From NCBI GenBank assembly GCA_037576195.1, contig CM075103.1, forward strand, positions 18,042,001 to 18,106,000: a DNA stretch of 64,000 nt. Direction: 5' to 3'. Position numbers and translations under genes: made by a program. The notes below the pieces were generated by a model, which saw only the letters and a program-made list of their open reading frames with translations, was not told the DNA's origin and searched no databases. The DNA is from Phytoseiulus persimilis. Taxonomy: Eukaryota; Arthropoda; Arachnida; Mesostigmata; Phytoseiidae. Below, one piece after another: positions 42,501 to 54,604 of the stretch. Position 1 is the first letter of the stretch, and each line of letters begins with the position of its first letter.

Positions 42501-43763
42501 TCACGATCCGCTGAGGAAAGGAACGAAGTTCAAGCAATCTTCCTTTGACTCCCTATGAATGAAGCGGTTCCGAATTATTTCTTGCCCCAGGTAGCGAAGC
42601 TCGGGGTCGGGGGAGTTCACATTCATCAATCTGTCCAACTGTTCATGGCCAATAATGCACACACGGCTGAGCAAGTTATTGTGAGAGAGGTAGTCTAAAT
42701 CTTTAGCATCATCCAGAGTGAGCCGAGTGGATATGTTCAGACATGAAAGCAGTTTGTTCTTGAATATCAAACAGAGCAAGAAAGTTCCGAAGTGAAGGCA
42801 ATAGATGTTGATCGCCCAGGGTCTTGAACGTCCGACACGTGATAAGGGCTGCCCCAGGAAACACGACGAAACCGCAATCAACGCGTATGAAAAATCTCGC
42901 ACGAAGAAGCCAGTGGAAAGTAGGGTTTGTCCGACGGCTATAACGGAGAGCGAGAGCCATACCCATGAGTCGAAAACTTCTGTCAAACCCTTGCTCCCTA
43001 AACTCCCGGAACTTTTTCGCCAAGATATGAAGCGGTAGCCGCCGAATATGTGGGGATAGCTCGTGTCCCAAAGGGGAAAAGTCTCGGCGTCGATGGCGAA
43101 CGCGTCAACAGAAATCAGTGCTTCGCGTTTGTAAAGCATCTCGACTGTTTTATACCTGTGGTTCGTGGGAGGTGGATGATTGATAGTCCAAGACGAAATA
43201 TTCAAGAATTTCGTCACGATTCGTAAGTAGTTCGGGTGGCTGATCAAGGTACACTGGGTGTCACAGGCGGCGGAGAAGTTTTCGAAGCGGAAATTCTCGA
43301 TCGCTTCCTCAAACTCCGCACGGACTCCTTTCCTGGAATCACAGTTCGTGAAGTCTGCTGGAACATCTGCGACGTCGCCTCTCAGAAAAATCGTCTCACA
43401 CAGGAAAAATCTCGGGTACAGCGGTCCGATCCTTTCGGGATCCGCTCCGTCCACTGGTACGAGCCATCGACTCAGTCCCAAGGTGCTGGAGTATCTGTGT
43501 ATGAGCTCTCGGTGAAGTAGTAAGATCTCGGGGCCCTCGAACATCACCAGAACCTTCGTTTTCGCCTCAAATTTCTTTGAGACATGTTCCAACAATTCGG
43601 TGATGTTGTTCATCGTCATGTAACTCATGTTCAACAATCCGCCCATGTCCTTCACACTGCCAGAACGAACTTCAAAGATGACAAGCTCGACCCGGAACTT
43701 CACACTGTAAAGACTGATGAGCGCTGCGATTGCCGACACGTTTCCAAGTGGTTCCGCTTGCAT
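42501..43763 (-). pseudogene. Divergent ionotropic receptor (IR), C-terminally truncated
   Basis: One frame of 420 residues from ATG 43763. An extracellular N-terminal part is followed by the first ligand-binding half, a first membrane helix (WVWLSLSVIAVGQTLLS, about residue 265-285), a pore-like segment with FLGQPL, a second helix (INIYCLHFGTFLLCLIF) and the start of the second ligand-binding half. The frame ends at a TGA before the expected third helix, and the next 33 codons and the frames beyond do not supply one. IRs are variant glutamate receptors acting as chemosensory cation channels. Without the last helix this copy is probably non-functional, unless a downstream exon was missed; the hAT element 310 bases downstream limits the room for one. 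Confidence 0.6.
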
Positions 43764-45890
43764 TTTTAGATATTCGAATTTTGAATCAAGCCACCAGGAG
43801 AGTAGGGAGCTTCATGAGGCCCATCAGTCGGATGATCGGCAGAATTTCTCAAGTAGCTACTCCCATCGCGCTCTCACCAATAACCTGATTGATCCACAAG
43901 CGATCCACCCAACGTCCGATTCAAATAGAGTTTGCTCGAGGAGGAGTCCTGGATTCCAAGGCACACAATGACACGGATTTCTCGAAGTGATCATCGGCCT
44001 CCGGTGAAGAGGGTCTGCGAGCCGTCAACGGGCGCCTTAAAATTTCGAGTACTGGGCGCTCGTGCCGAGTTCTCCACTCTCGTTTGCGAGAACTCGACGG
44101 ACTCTTCAAGCCCCCGACCCAGTTCGGCCCAGAGGAAACGGGCGATCCTGGTGGGTCGGAATCATAAATGAATGAACTACGCATCAAATCGGAAACGCGA
44201 TGGTTTCATCCTCGATCCGTTTACTGATGGCGACATCAGCGGGGGTTGCGAGTTTTCGATGAATGGCAAAGCACCCGAACCGAGCAAGCTGCCCTGAGCG
44301 CTGGAGCAACGAGCTGCAAGAAAATCCCCGATTCGGGAGAAATCTCGGTGGTAAGCAGACATCGGGATAGCTCTTGATCTGGCTGCCATTCAATGATTGT
44401 TGCACTTTCGCGGAACTCAGCCACCATGGAAAATCTGTGAGAGATACATCAGACGGAGAGCTTTCAGGGGAGCGGCATCGTGCAGGGTAGCCGAACTCGT
44501 CGGCAAGTGCTGCTATTCCCGCTTCCTGAAAGCTTCTCTCCGTGTCACAAACAGGAAGCACCAAGAGCGAGAAGGGTTAACGGGCGGATGCTTGTTCGCC
44601 TGCCTTCGTAGATGACTGTTCCACGCGGGATTACAGATAAGAGCGTCTAAGGGACAAGCATGACAGAACGAGCGACCGAGCAACTGATAATTCAATACGA
44701 CTTGAGAGCATCCGCCTCGAGGTGTGTGTCGAAGAGTCTTCCTTCGACGACGCCTCACTGACGCGGTCTGGGTAGACATTACGCGCGGCTCGAGCTGCCG
44801 CCGTGTCATGTCTCTTGGAGCGAGCCTCGAGAAATTTTCTCGATCGAGAATGGAGAAACGAATCGAAGAGTGGAGAACGAGAGTGAGGAACTCGGCGAAT
44901 TCTTCGTTCTCACGAAAGCGGTCGGGACCTCCCCAGACAGAACACACTTTGAAGTTTTGGCGGGAGCTCTTTAGACTTGGCCGCGGAAGAAAAACAAGTT
45001 TAATCGCTGAACTCCTCACAGTCGGACGTATCGACTCGGAAAGAGGGCGAACGGGTTGGAGATAATTGATTATCGAGCGGGCAGCAAGCAGTCAGACGCA
45101 CAGCTGAACTCGACGTTAGGGAGACAGCATCGGCATGGGCCGATAGGGAGACAGGGGAGCGTGCAAGAACGCCGCACTCTTGGGATCGATCGGGAAAATG
45201 CGTTCATCTCTCGTTCCATCCCTCAACGCATGGGCAACTATCGCTACGAACCAGCAAGAATATACGAACGAGCCCGCCTGTCGCGGCTGAAGTTCGTAGC
45301 CCACAGTTCCATCATCCGCGAACTCTGTCGAGGAATGCGGGTAGAGGAGATACAGCCGCGCTGGACTCTCGACGAAGGGAGGTGCGAAGGAGGGAGGAGT
45401 ATGGAAGATATGAGCGGACTAGGGCGATTTTCCTGAGTAGTGTTCCTCCATCAAAGAGCTAAGACGTTGAGGGATATATTTCCGCAATCATACAACAGAG
45501 GCATGTTTTGGTTCCGAAGTTCATCCTAGTTTTCCAGTGTCCTATTTCCGGTGGGTTTGACGAGGAACCCAAGGAGAGGTCGATCTGGTCATCGGAGTGT
45601 GTACCTGTGCGTATCATTCCCCTTCACCCGAAAATCCAGGTCTTTCTCCTGGGATCCTGCAACTGAACTTGTGAGATTTTTGGGAGAAAAAATTGTCGGA
45701 TCGACGCGGCCCTGGAAACTCTTGGGAGGCTCTCTGATGCGTCCGCCCAACACAGAGGGTTCGGACTCCCACTTTTCGTTTTTCCGAACAAAAACATTCG
45801 CCGGCTCGGCTACCTTACCGCTATGACTCGGTCCACGAGATCTGTGCGCTGTAAGAGTCACCGAACTAGGCTTGTACGGGAAAGAACAGA
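43764..45890. other. No recognisable gene
   Basis: Open frames overlap on both strands (for example 44513-45019 minus) without domains. Nothing supported. Confidence 0.35.
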
Positions 45891-46170
45891 GTTTTATTCA
45901 TCCATCAATCGAGGATACGATCTCCGCCCCTTGCAACGACTTCTCTCCAGCAGTCCGTAAGTCTTCTCTCTTCCAAAGAAGTTCCCCAGGTGTTCTCCAA
46001 CCTCGTGAACGTTCCCGAAGGCCCGGCTGTTGAGCGAATTCTGGAGAGAACGGAACAGGTGGGGTAGCCCGAGGGTGCGAGGCCGGGGAATACGGGGGCT
46101 GCTCCAACACGTGCCATTGAAAACCGAAAAGCAACTCTCGCGTTCCACGAGTTTCCAGGGAAAATGGTGC
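45890..46170 (-). pseudogene. mariner transposase relic
   Basis: Minus-strand pieces in two frames: WHVLEQPPYSP near 46130, then HLFRSLQNSLNSRAFGNVHE and VGEHLGNFF in a shifted frame, then a last short piece up to about 45898. This is the order of the C-terminal third of mariner transposases. It has at least two frame changes and no complete catalytic triad. Confidence 0.65.
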
Positions 46171-47226
46171 CAGTGCCAGCCATGGGACGGCTCGAGCAGC
46201 GGAAACTGAAGTTTGTGATTCCGACTCGCAATTTGAAGCTATGGATGATGAGCCGAAAATTGGATCATATGACATGTTTTTGAAGCTTTCAACCCGGCTA
46301 TGAGATGTGCTATGCGGCATCTCGAATTGGCTTGTTTCTTGTGGGAGACGGAGAATTCTTTGTTAGGGCCATATTTTTCCCATTCACCCAACATTGTGGT
46401 CAAGAGGGGTGAAAATCGAAACTTCCGAGGCCGACATCTCCGCTTTGCAGAGGCCGAATCGCTAATTTTTTTCATTCAAACCGCCCAATTTTCGACGAAC
46501 TTCATGAGAACTTCAAGAGAAAGCAGGGGATCATAATCTTAGCTTCGCCGTTCAATGAATCGATACGGAATCGCACATGAAAGCTGACTAAATGCCGCGT
46601 ACTTTGAGTGTTCTACCATCTTTCTGCGCCTTCTGGGAGCGCACTTATGGGCTGAAAAATTTTAGCGCTCAGAACTTTTGCCCGCATCCAATACTACCAA
46701 CCAAAGGTAGGAATCCCAGGGAGCAAATATGCTTTCTCCATAAAGAGTCTACTCTATTCTGCTCATACACTGCAGTCCGGTTTTTCACCGCTGAACTCTT
46801 TTGAAGCAGTGGACAGGGTTGCAGCGAATATTTTCTCCGGGGAGATTGGGGAGGAACCGGAAAGTTCAGTGAAGAGGCAGGTGAGGATATCCAGAGACCA
46901 GACGCTAGAACACTCTGGAGCTTCTTGAGTTCTCCGCAATGTCACGCCACTCCCGCCATTCACGGATTCAGATGTAGTGATCACTAATCACCATGCCAGA
47001 TACTGATGAACCACAACCGAGTCTAGCAAACATGGCCTCATGGGCTGGCTCACTCCACGCTCAACAGCTCAGTCGGGATAGGGCGAGAGGGTCATGCATT
47101 TCACAAAGACTTTCAGCCGTTCGAGTAGATGGCCTTCTTGTTGATAATAATCATAGACTTCCCCCGGGCGGATGGGGTGCAAACATAGCTCCGGCTTCCA
47201 AATAAGAACAGGGTTGATTTCAGCAT
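46171..47226. other. No recognisable gene
   Basis: Intergenic; nothing recognised apart from the adjoining mariner relic and SINE. Confidence 0.4.
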
Positions 47227-47434
47227 TCCCTGGGGCTTTGTTTTCCGGCTGAACCTCTCAGCCAGCCCTCAGAAGTGTCCCGGGATCACCTTTCGGTATT
47301 GCTTCAGTAACACTCCCTATCGCCTCGCAAATCCCATTGCGGGCGGTGGGCTTGGGTCTTAAGATGGTTCAGATTCATTTCTGGTGCAAATTAAATCCTC
47401 TTTTTACCACATAAAAAAAAAAATCCCTGGGGCT
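47227..47434 (-). repeat. SINE copy 2 with target-site duplication
   Basis: The insert 47238-47423 is flanked by identical 11-bp repeats TCCCTGGGGCT (47227-47237 and 47424-47434). On the minus strand it starts with a T run, lacks the tRNA-like head, carries the conserved core, and ends CCGGAAAACAA. The duplication shows a retroposed, 5'-truncated copy and fixes the 3' end of the family. Confidence 0.9.
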
Positions 47435-48580
47435 GGGGTGCTCAACTCGAACACTACACACGAGCAGACTATTCATGTGTCTCACGTGAACTACCCCTCA
47501 CGCTATCACACTCTCATTTCAATTATTCGTAGCGCTGGTGCGAACGATTCGTATCTCACGTACCAACTAACCATGTCTTCTGCGCTGACCATCTTTCATT
47601 CCAACTATCTGTCATGCTGTCGATTCTTATCTTTGGGGCAAACTATGTCCCAAGCTAACCATTCATATCTCTTGTTTCAAGAATTCGTATCACTATGGTA
47701 GCTATTCCAATCCAAGGAATCTCAACTGTGGGCTTCCTCCCATCCTGATTGAATGCAGGAATCCACTCCGGACCACACGGACCTGTCGGGGCCCATCGAT
47801 CTCGGCTGTGAATGACGGCGCCTTCATCGACATCTCAATGTTGATGTCACAAATCGCCACGTCAGTAACAATGCACTCGATGTCTTCCTTGTTGCCAAGG
47901 ACGTCCCGATTACTACTGAATTCGTGAAAGTTGACATCCCGTCGATCGCATCGCATACGACATCTCGTGTGGCCTGTCGTCATCCTTTCGATCCCATACA
48001 CGGTGCGTTCTGTTGCACTGCCCTAAAAAAAAAATCGCTCGTCAAAGAAGTTGACACCTAGGTTGAGGTAACTAGGAGTCTCAGATTCCGAATTCTCAAC
48101 AGATTCCTCGGATTCGCTCTAGTTTTTTTGTTCTTCAGAGTTTTCGGATTTGCGTGATTGTTTTTCAGTTGGATATTTCATCTCTATCCTGAAGTGAGCC
48201 AGGCTCATAAAAATTTGGGAGCATGTAGACATATAACAGAGCTATCTCTCGGGAAAATTTTGTGCAATTTGAAGCCAGGGTCTCTGAGTTAGAAGGGATC
48301 GAAGGTCGATTTCTGTCGGAGAACACCGAAAAGTTTCCTCTTCTTCAGCCGACGACTGGAAAACTATAGTTCCCACGACCAACTTCCGTTGAGCTTTTTC
48401 GAAGGAATTTCATTCTCGGAAATTTTGAGACAAAGTTGAGCGTGAGCCGATGATCCGTTTAGTTTTCATTAGGAGAAATAGGGAACAATGAAGACACTCT
48501 TTCACCCAAAATCACGGTATACGTTTCGGATTAGCGAGAAGATGGTCTCGATTATTTTTGGGCAACAAGCCGGTCACACC
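47435..48580. other. No recognisable gene
   Basis: No coding region recognised. Confidence 0.4.
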
Positions 48581-48588
48581 AAAGTCCT

Positions 48589-48825
48589 TTGCTTCTTGTG
48601 TCTTTGGGACAGCCGAGCGATGACGAACATTTGACGCGAACGATATGGCTGTTGAAGGGATATCTGAGACCTGGGCAGTCCGACGTGCTCAAAGGCGCTA
48701 TGGTTCCGATGGAAATAATCATTCTCCCACTGCTGTATATCAAGTTGGTTCTGATGAAATGGCTCGTCAAAGCATTGGACAAACACGGTTCATGTTTCAA
48801 CTACATCGAACTGAGTGGAGTGTAG
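48589..48825 (+). pseudogene. Fragment of a repeat-encoded protein of unknown class
   Basis: A 78-residue frame with GYLRPGQSDVLKGAMVPMEI and LPLLYIKLVLMKWLVKALDK. I recall such a segment (a proline-hydrophobic run then IKLGLMK...VKALD) from a multicopy, transposon-like protein annotated as uncharacterised in many arthropods. That recollection is unverified. No start, stop or flank consistent with a whole gene is present, so this is treated as a fragment. Confidence 0.4.
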
Positions 48826-50320
48826 AGCTACTTCAGCAGTTTTCCGTGCGATACTTCGCAGAATACACTTCCCGAACTTTTTCGGACATTCGCGCCGATT
48901 CTGTGCGTAGACTCGCGGGGACGAGAATGAGAAAGACTCCATTGGGGTCATTCTCCGTCAGACACTCGGAGCCGAATCGCTCACGCGTATTTGATCAACT
49001 CGGATGTGCAGGGAGAACCTCATTGTGGTGCATTGGAGATCGCGTTCCGTAGCGTACGCAGTATGAGGTTGGTGAGGCTAGACCCCCCCCCCCCCTCCCC
49101 CTCCCCCAAGCCTCGAGACTCACACTATCCGAGTCGAAATTCGGCCTATGGCGTTCAGATACTCTTCAGATGACTTTTCTTGTCTTTTCGCCAGGCCGGG
49201 GGTCGTTCTCTCCCCCTAAAATTTCATGCGAGTCCCAGGGCTTGGATATGGTTTCCATCCCCCTAAGGTCCGCGCTAGGTACGCTACGAGCTCTCGTGAG
49301 ATACCTCTGAGACCCGACTCGCTTCGAGCGAGAGCCGCGGACAGCTCGTCGATGAAATCCTCAGCCGATGACCCAGACCCGGCAATCCAGCTGGAGATGA
49401 ATGCGCAATTTTCGCGATCGCCGAGAGCAATCACCAAACTAGAATGCCGGTCGATCTCGATGTAAACCGAAATTGGCCTCCTAAGCTCAATTCACAGACC
49501 TCTTAAAGGTCTTTTCGAAACACGGCTCGAGGAAATCATGGACAAGAAGCCGAATTTTGATCAACTGCAGAAAATGCCAGACTCCGCAATTTTCAAGCAT
49601 GCCATCCTCTCCAGTGCAGAGTCCGCTCCCTTGTCCGGTTTCGGGCAAGATGTGCGCCGGACGAAAGCCCGTTCCCGGAAAACAAATTATCCGATCATAT
49701 GGGAGCTCCAATCAACTGCGGACACCATTGCGGCTCCAGACGTATTAGAGGGAGAGAACGAAAACGGGACGCGCAAACGGATATTCCAATTTATGGGGGC
49801 CAACGGACTGTTCTTTAACAGGTTGCTTCGAGCTAGCGCATGGGATTGGGTCACGTCCGCTCAGGTTCCACACTCGGTAAAGGAAACTCTTATTGCCCAT
49901 CTTGCTCTTCGAATCCGTCCGCTGCCGCCGTCTAGGCCGGAGGTCCCATGAGTTTCTACCCGCCTTTCCTGCTGCATCGGATGTATAGGGCACTGATGTA
50001 CGTTGAATTCGTCCACCGATTCGCGGAGACGCTCCGCTTCGGAGGATTGGGGGAGGTCTCGCGCCGGGGAAATATCGAAGGACACGCAACTTGCTTCGCG
50101 TCCGACTGCCGGCTCGGAAAATCAAACAAAGGTCCTGAATGAAGTCCCCATCGCGAGTCCCGGGGCCTGGGGAGTTGAATGAAAAATGTTGGCTGGCCTC
50201 GAATGCAAGTAGGTGAGTCGGATAGGTGCCAGTCGCCTCAAAGGCTTCGGGATCAGCGCCAAGTCGGCCCCCGTATCCTTGAGGGAACCCGCGAAGTCGA
50301 TCCGTGATCGATAACCGGCC
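48826..50320. other. No firmly supported gene
   Basis: Contains a homopolymer-rich stretch of C (49082-49108) and a plus-strand frame of 137 codons (49538-49951, MDKKPNFDQLQ start) that I do not recognise and cannot confirm. Confidence 0.35.
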
Positions 50321-52294
50321 TCACTCCCTCAAGAAGAGACGTCTAGTCACATGGTCGAGCGCGTCCACCGAGTGGAAATAGCAGCGACACGTGAAATATC
50401 CGACTCTGCTCATGGCGCCATTGAGAGTCTTGTGAGTGATCTGTTCAGAGAAACAAAGGAAGACGCCGCCCAGATTTGCTGCAGAAAATATAATGTTCTC
50501 GACGAGTAGCGTCGTCAGAGCCGCGATCCAAGCACCCCAGTAAATCCTTGCTAGGTCTCTGAAAGTCCGCAAAGATACTTTTCTAACCGTGGTAGATTCT
50601 CTCTTATGCTTGTAGGTCTCAATTCCGGCGTTGATTTTGAAGCGGGTGAGGATGTCCTGCTCGGCCGCCCTCCGGATTTCCTCTGAAATTATTCGGCGGA
50701 GGAAACAGCCCTTGATGAACAGGAAGCCTGTGAAGATATCGAGACCCATAGATGGGCAAATACGCATCGTCTGGTCAACTCCTCGTGCCGAAAAAGTCTC
50801 TATCATGGATATCGCTTCACCGAAATCTATACAAATCAGTGCACTGGTCGATAGACACGCTTCCAAGCAGTCTTCATAAGCATGACGGCATCGTGTATGT
50901 TTCTTCCAAACTTTTCTCATGAAGTCGTCTTCACTGTCGCGGAAGAAGTCTTCCATATTTTCGCTGAGCAAGACGACAGAGTCCGGTGAGGATAACGCTT
51001 CCATAACCTCTCTTTCCGTGTCGAATATTCCCGAGAACGTCTTCGTCGCAAGAATCGTCATTGTGACACCCGCGAGAATGGCGGAAATAACGAGGGCATA
51101 CATTCCGTGTAACGTTGAAATGAATTTCGCGGAAGACTCGAGGGATCCTAATCCAGAAACCGTTCCGTATGCATGGATGGGCCGGAAAACCATACTCATG
51201 GAGTTGTTGACGATCGCTAAACGTGTGCCACCCTTGTTCCGTCGAGACAGGAACCATGCCACAGCCAAAGAGATGCAAACGTGCGAGAGGACGCAAGAGC
51301 TATCTGCTAATGAGGCGAAGGAGCGTCTATTTTCTGTGACCTTCGACGCAGCAGTCAAATAGTCGACGTCGAAGAAAGAACTGAAGTCACCGTATAGGAG
51401 TCTAGTCGCTTGGATAGTCACATCTCCATAAATCATATGGAACCCCCTGCTGAGTAGTTGACTGATGATAGACTTGTTGACAGCGTCGAGGTCGTGGTCC
51501 GGGTGCACTCCGTAAACGTGTCCCGCAGGAACCTCTTCTTCCACCAGAACAAAGTTGAACTTCTTGGCTACGTGGTTCACAAAAGCTCTTTCATATCCCT
51601 CCTTATCTCCGAAGCTATCGGAATTTTTCAATGATCTCACTTTCCTTTCCTCTGGCAACCGTGTGTACACTCCAAAATCGTAAACATATAAGTGTAAACT
51701 CGCATTCCTGAGGTCGGTGGTCAGTTTGTTGCTCTCATCACCTCTGGTCCAGCCACATCGGGAGCAAACAGTTCGTGATTCCATCGCAAACCAACTGAGG
51801 GATCCGCGCTCCTTGCGAATCCGCTCAAAGCCCGAGAAGGACCTCAACGAGGCGTCATGAGTGAGATCCTGGCCAAGGGTGCCGAAATCGAGGCAATATG
51901 AATCGCAACACTCCAGGTCTTCTTCGGATATGACCACTGACTTGAGTCCGTCGGGGCCGCCGCGTATCGGAACGCGACACAGGACATTTATCCACGGGAA
52001 GCAGTAGGTGAGCAGTTTCCGATACCTTTCACTATCGTTGCTACCAGCATCCATGACGAAGAAAACCGGTGCAACCGACGTCATTGGGGCATCCGCCCGG
52101 CATTCGGTGACAAACGTGAAAGTTTTGTTGATCCCACATGGAACAGCTGCTTCGAATTGAGGCGAGACACCGTTAGCGACGCGAGGGCTCCCCATAGGAA
52201 CAACATAGAGGTGCTTGATGCTTTCAAAATACGTGTTCAGTAAAAGACAGAAGCTTTCCATGTCGGGCGCTCCGACGGAGTTCGTTCCTCGCAT
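50321..52294 (-). CDS. Divergent ionotropic receptor (IR), intronless
   Basis: 657 residues from ATG 52294, the first ATG in a frame open from about 52342. After an N-terminal extracellular domain, the S1 ligand-binding lobe starts near LHLYVYDFGVYTRL and includes AFVNHVAKKFNFVLVEEE. The first helix is near VLSHVCISLAVAWFL, then a pore region, the second helix YALVISAILAGVTMTILA, a long S2 lobe, and the third helix WGAWIAALTTLLVENI before a short cytosolic tail. This is the full IR plan (variant ionotropic glutamate receptor, sensory cation channel). Ligand residues are not conserved enough to judge. Another minus-strand frame overlaps the start (52302-52694) and may be a 5' exon or a frame-shifted N-terminus with a signal-like start, so the true N-terminus is uncertain. 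Confidence 0.8.
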   Translation of the reverse strand: MRGTNSVGAPDMESFCLLLNTYFESIKHLYVVPMGSPRVANGVSPQFEAAVPCGINKTFTFVTECRADAPMTSVAPVFFVMDAGSNDSERYRKLLTYCFPWINVLCRVPIRGGPDGLKSVVISEEDLECCDSYCLDFGTLGQDLTHDASLRSFSGFERIRKERGSLSWFAMESRTVCSRCGWTRGDESNKLTTDLRNASLHLYVYDFGVYTRLPEERKVRSLKNSDSFGDKEGYERAFVNHVAKKFNFVLVEEEVPAGHVYGVHPDHDLDAVNKSIISQLLSRGFHMIYGDVTIQATRLLYGDFSSFFDVDYLTAASKVTENRRSFASLADSSCVLSHVCISLAVAWFLSRRNKGGTRLAIVNNSMSMVFRPIHAYGTVSGLGSLESSAKFISTLHGMYALVISAILAGVTMTILATKTFSGIFDTEREVMEALSSPDSVVLLSENMEDFFRDSEDDFMRKVWKKHTRCRHAYEDCLEACLSTSALICIDFGEAISMIETFSARGVDQTMRICPSMGLDIFTGFLFIKGCFLRRIISEEIRRAAEQDILTRFKINAGIETYKHKRESTTVRKVSLRTFRDLARIYWGAWIAALTTLLVENIIFSAANLGGVFLCFSEQITHKTLNGAMSRVGYFTCRCYFHSVDALDHVTRRLFLRE

Positions 52295-52342
52295 CAGCGC
52301 GTCAATTCGACGACCTGACGCGATTTCTTGTGTTGCTTGCAA

Positions 52343-53100
52343 TGTCCTCGAAATTCACGCGCACAGCCAAGACTTTGGATCGTTGAGCTCCAATGGCTTT
52401 TCTCGCCTCGCGTTCTTGTTCCGCTCGATATATACATTGTTGGAGACGGGAGACCATCGACGCAGAACGGCGACAATGTTCGCATTTGGCGTCGACGTGT
52501 GACTGAATTACCCGCTCGATCATTTGTCCAAAGTGCTTCTCTAAGAGAATCGCTCTGTGGGTGCAAATGAGAGTGACGGACATAATATATGGTAGCGATA
52601 AGGGTCGCCGAGAAACGGGCTCTCCCATCGCTTCGAATGCAAATGGACTCGGGGGATACCCGCTCGACAGTGCGGCATACTTCCTGATCTTCATGGCTCA
52701 TCCGGGTTTGCACTCAATCGCAGCCCAAAGTGGATGCAGGTTTTTGGGCTCGTCAGGCCTTGTGCCAAGAGAACCCGCTCGAATCTTATCAGCCAAGCAC
52801 TCCATGGTCGAGTAGCTGCTAACAGCCGAGCTTGATCTCACACGTCAGACCATTCAAGCAGCAAGAGTGGCGTAGGCAGGATTTTCCCCAGGGGGAGAAA
52901 AGGGGGGGGGGGCAAATATTTCTCCATCCGCCTACCTTCCACGCCACACCCTTGAGAGACCTTTCCTCTATCCTCTCCCGATCTATTCCTAAAAAACCCA
53001 TGGAGTCGTCAAATTTATTCATTCAAAGGCACGATGAGAATGAGTGCGTTGACGAAGGCCACCGACTCAGCCGATTCCGGCAAAGAGGTCCCCGGCAGGC
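52343..53100. other. Region upstream of the receptor, low complexity patch
   Basis: May contain the first exon and promoter of the minus-strand receptor. A G run lies at 52900-52913. No other feature recognised. Confidence 0.35.
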
Positions 53101-53124
53101 AGCGATCCCCTGACTGCCGCCCCG

Positions 53125-53472
53125 TTGCCCCGCTGCACCTCGATTGAGGTCCTCTGCAACAAGAACTCCCTCGCCCTCTTGTCCCATGGAACCCAGGTCC
53201 CGTGTGAGTGGACCAATGGCTACTCATTCGAAATCTCGCTCATCCTCTCCGTCTTCCTCGGGATGTTCGGCATAGATCGTCTCTATTTAGGCTATCCTGG
53301 ATTGGCACTAGCCAAGTTCTGCACACTCGGAGGAATGTTTTTATGGCAGCTCATCGATTTCCATGGAATCTATTCATCAATGGAGTCATATGGGAATAGT
53401 GGGATCGCCTTGTCAACAACAACTAGAGAGCCCCGTACTGTGCGACTCGAGAGCTCTGGAGCGGAGAGTTGA
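53125..53472 (+). pseudogene. TM2-domain protein copy (TM2D1-like)
   Basis: A 115-codon frame holds the TM2 domain: CEWTNGYSFEISLILSVFLG, then FGIDRLYLGYPGLALAKF and GGMFLWQLIDF, two short helices joined by the D-R-[FL]-Y-L-G loop typical of TM2D proteins (membrane proteins linked to Notch signalling in flies). After QLIDF the expected family C-terminus is not continued; a shifted frame gives a short IVGS piece. The cysteine-rich luminal part before the domain is largely missing. No intron is present. These features suggest a decayed retrocopy rather than the parental gene, though a short functional gene is not excluded. Confidence 0.55.
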
Positions 53473-53609
53473 GGTTCTCCTTCCGCATTTAATTCAGGAT
53501 CAATGGTCTCTATTGATCGCCTCCATCATATTGCATGTATCATGTATTGCTCGGTTTCGTGAGCCTGGAGATCCAAAACTTCACGCGTTCACGTTCGAGA
53601 GCCCGAGAC

Positions 53610-54291
53610 TCAGCAGAGATTCCAACAATTCAGCTGGGAAGTCGTCCCACGATCGCAACAAACTTGAGGGGTCCAGAAAATCAATACTTCTGACGAGTTG
53701 CTATAAGCGACAGTCCGAAAGCGATGAGCGCAGCAAGGGAAGGCCCTCTTGGGCGCCGGGCAATGAAAGGGAGCCGAGGAGGAATGCAGCATCCCACAGT
53801 TGAACAGTTCCCAAGTCTGTCCAATATGTAAGCGTCATTCGAGGCTCCTTGGGGGACTGTCTCCATCGGCTGTGCTTACCTTCATGTGGAAATTGAGTCG
53901 CGACAAAGAACGTCAAGACGCATGATATTTCAATGAAAACAAGGATGACAAGGAGACCGTTCAGTTGGGTCCAGGCTGGAGCATTTGTTGTTAACACGGG
54001 GCCATGTTGGATGGAGGCATCGATCCGGCGTTGACCAATGAACCGATAAACCAATCCCGAAAATTGGACGACTTGACGTCTTCGATTGATCCCGTCAGCA
54101 ATTAATTTGAACAGTCCTGATGGGTCAACAGAGCTCGCTCGGCGTCGCTTTGCATGATCGTTCGGGAAACGGAGGTCAAGTGTGTTTCCTCTATCTGATC
54201 GTCGGAGGGAGACCACATCCGAATGAGTTTCCGCCACAAGCTGAGGACGAAGCCGCCGTGCTGCCAGCCTTATGTCGAACCACATTACCAT
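53610..54291 (-). CDS. Hypothetical one-helix membrane protein
   Basis: A frame from ATG 54291 encodes a basic N-terminal region and one strong hydrophobic helix (LLVILVFIEISCVLTFFVA). The frame could be spliced at GAAG/GTAAGC (53881/53880) to an acceptor near 53697, continuing EVLIFWTPQVCC to a stop at 53610. Phases agree, but no family is recognised. It could equally be a chance or decayed frame. Confidence 0.25.
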
Positions 54292-54569
54292 CGCGTACTA
54301 CTTCGTAAGTTCCAAGTCTTAGCGAGCCTAGGAGCTCTGTCAACTTGATCAGTTTGTTCTTGAAATCAACTACGTGAACGTGGATCCTATAATCCCCTTG
54401 AGGAGAACCAGCTCACAGAGGGAAGTTCCCCGTCATTGTGATTATGAGTTGTTCCAGTCGAATCTTTGGTCACCTCAGGTGTTCTCTTGTCGCTCATTTG
54501 TCGGAACGCGACCCGATCGAAGTCCCGTTGATCACAAGGCTGATATGAAGTCGTAGAGTGAAATCTGTT

Positions 54570-54604
54570 CAGTATCTTCAGTACCAGTATCTTCAGTACC
54601 ATTT
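54570..54604 (+). repeat. Short tandem repeat, 15-bp unit
   Basis: CAGTATCTTCAGTAC occurs twice in tandem with a partial third copy. No function implied. Confidence 0.8.
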
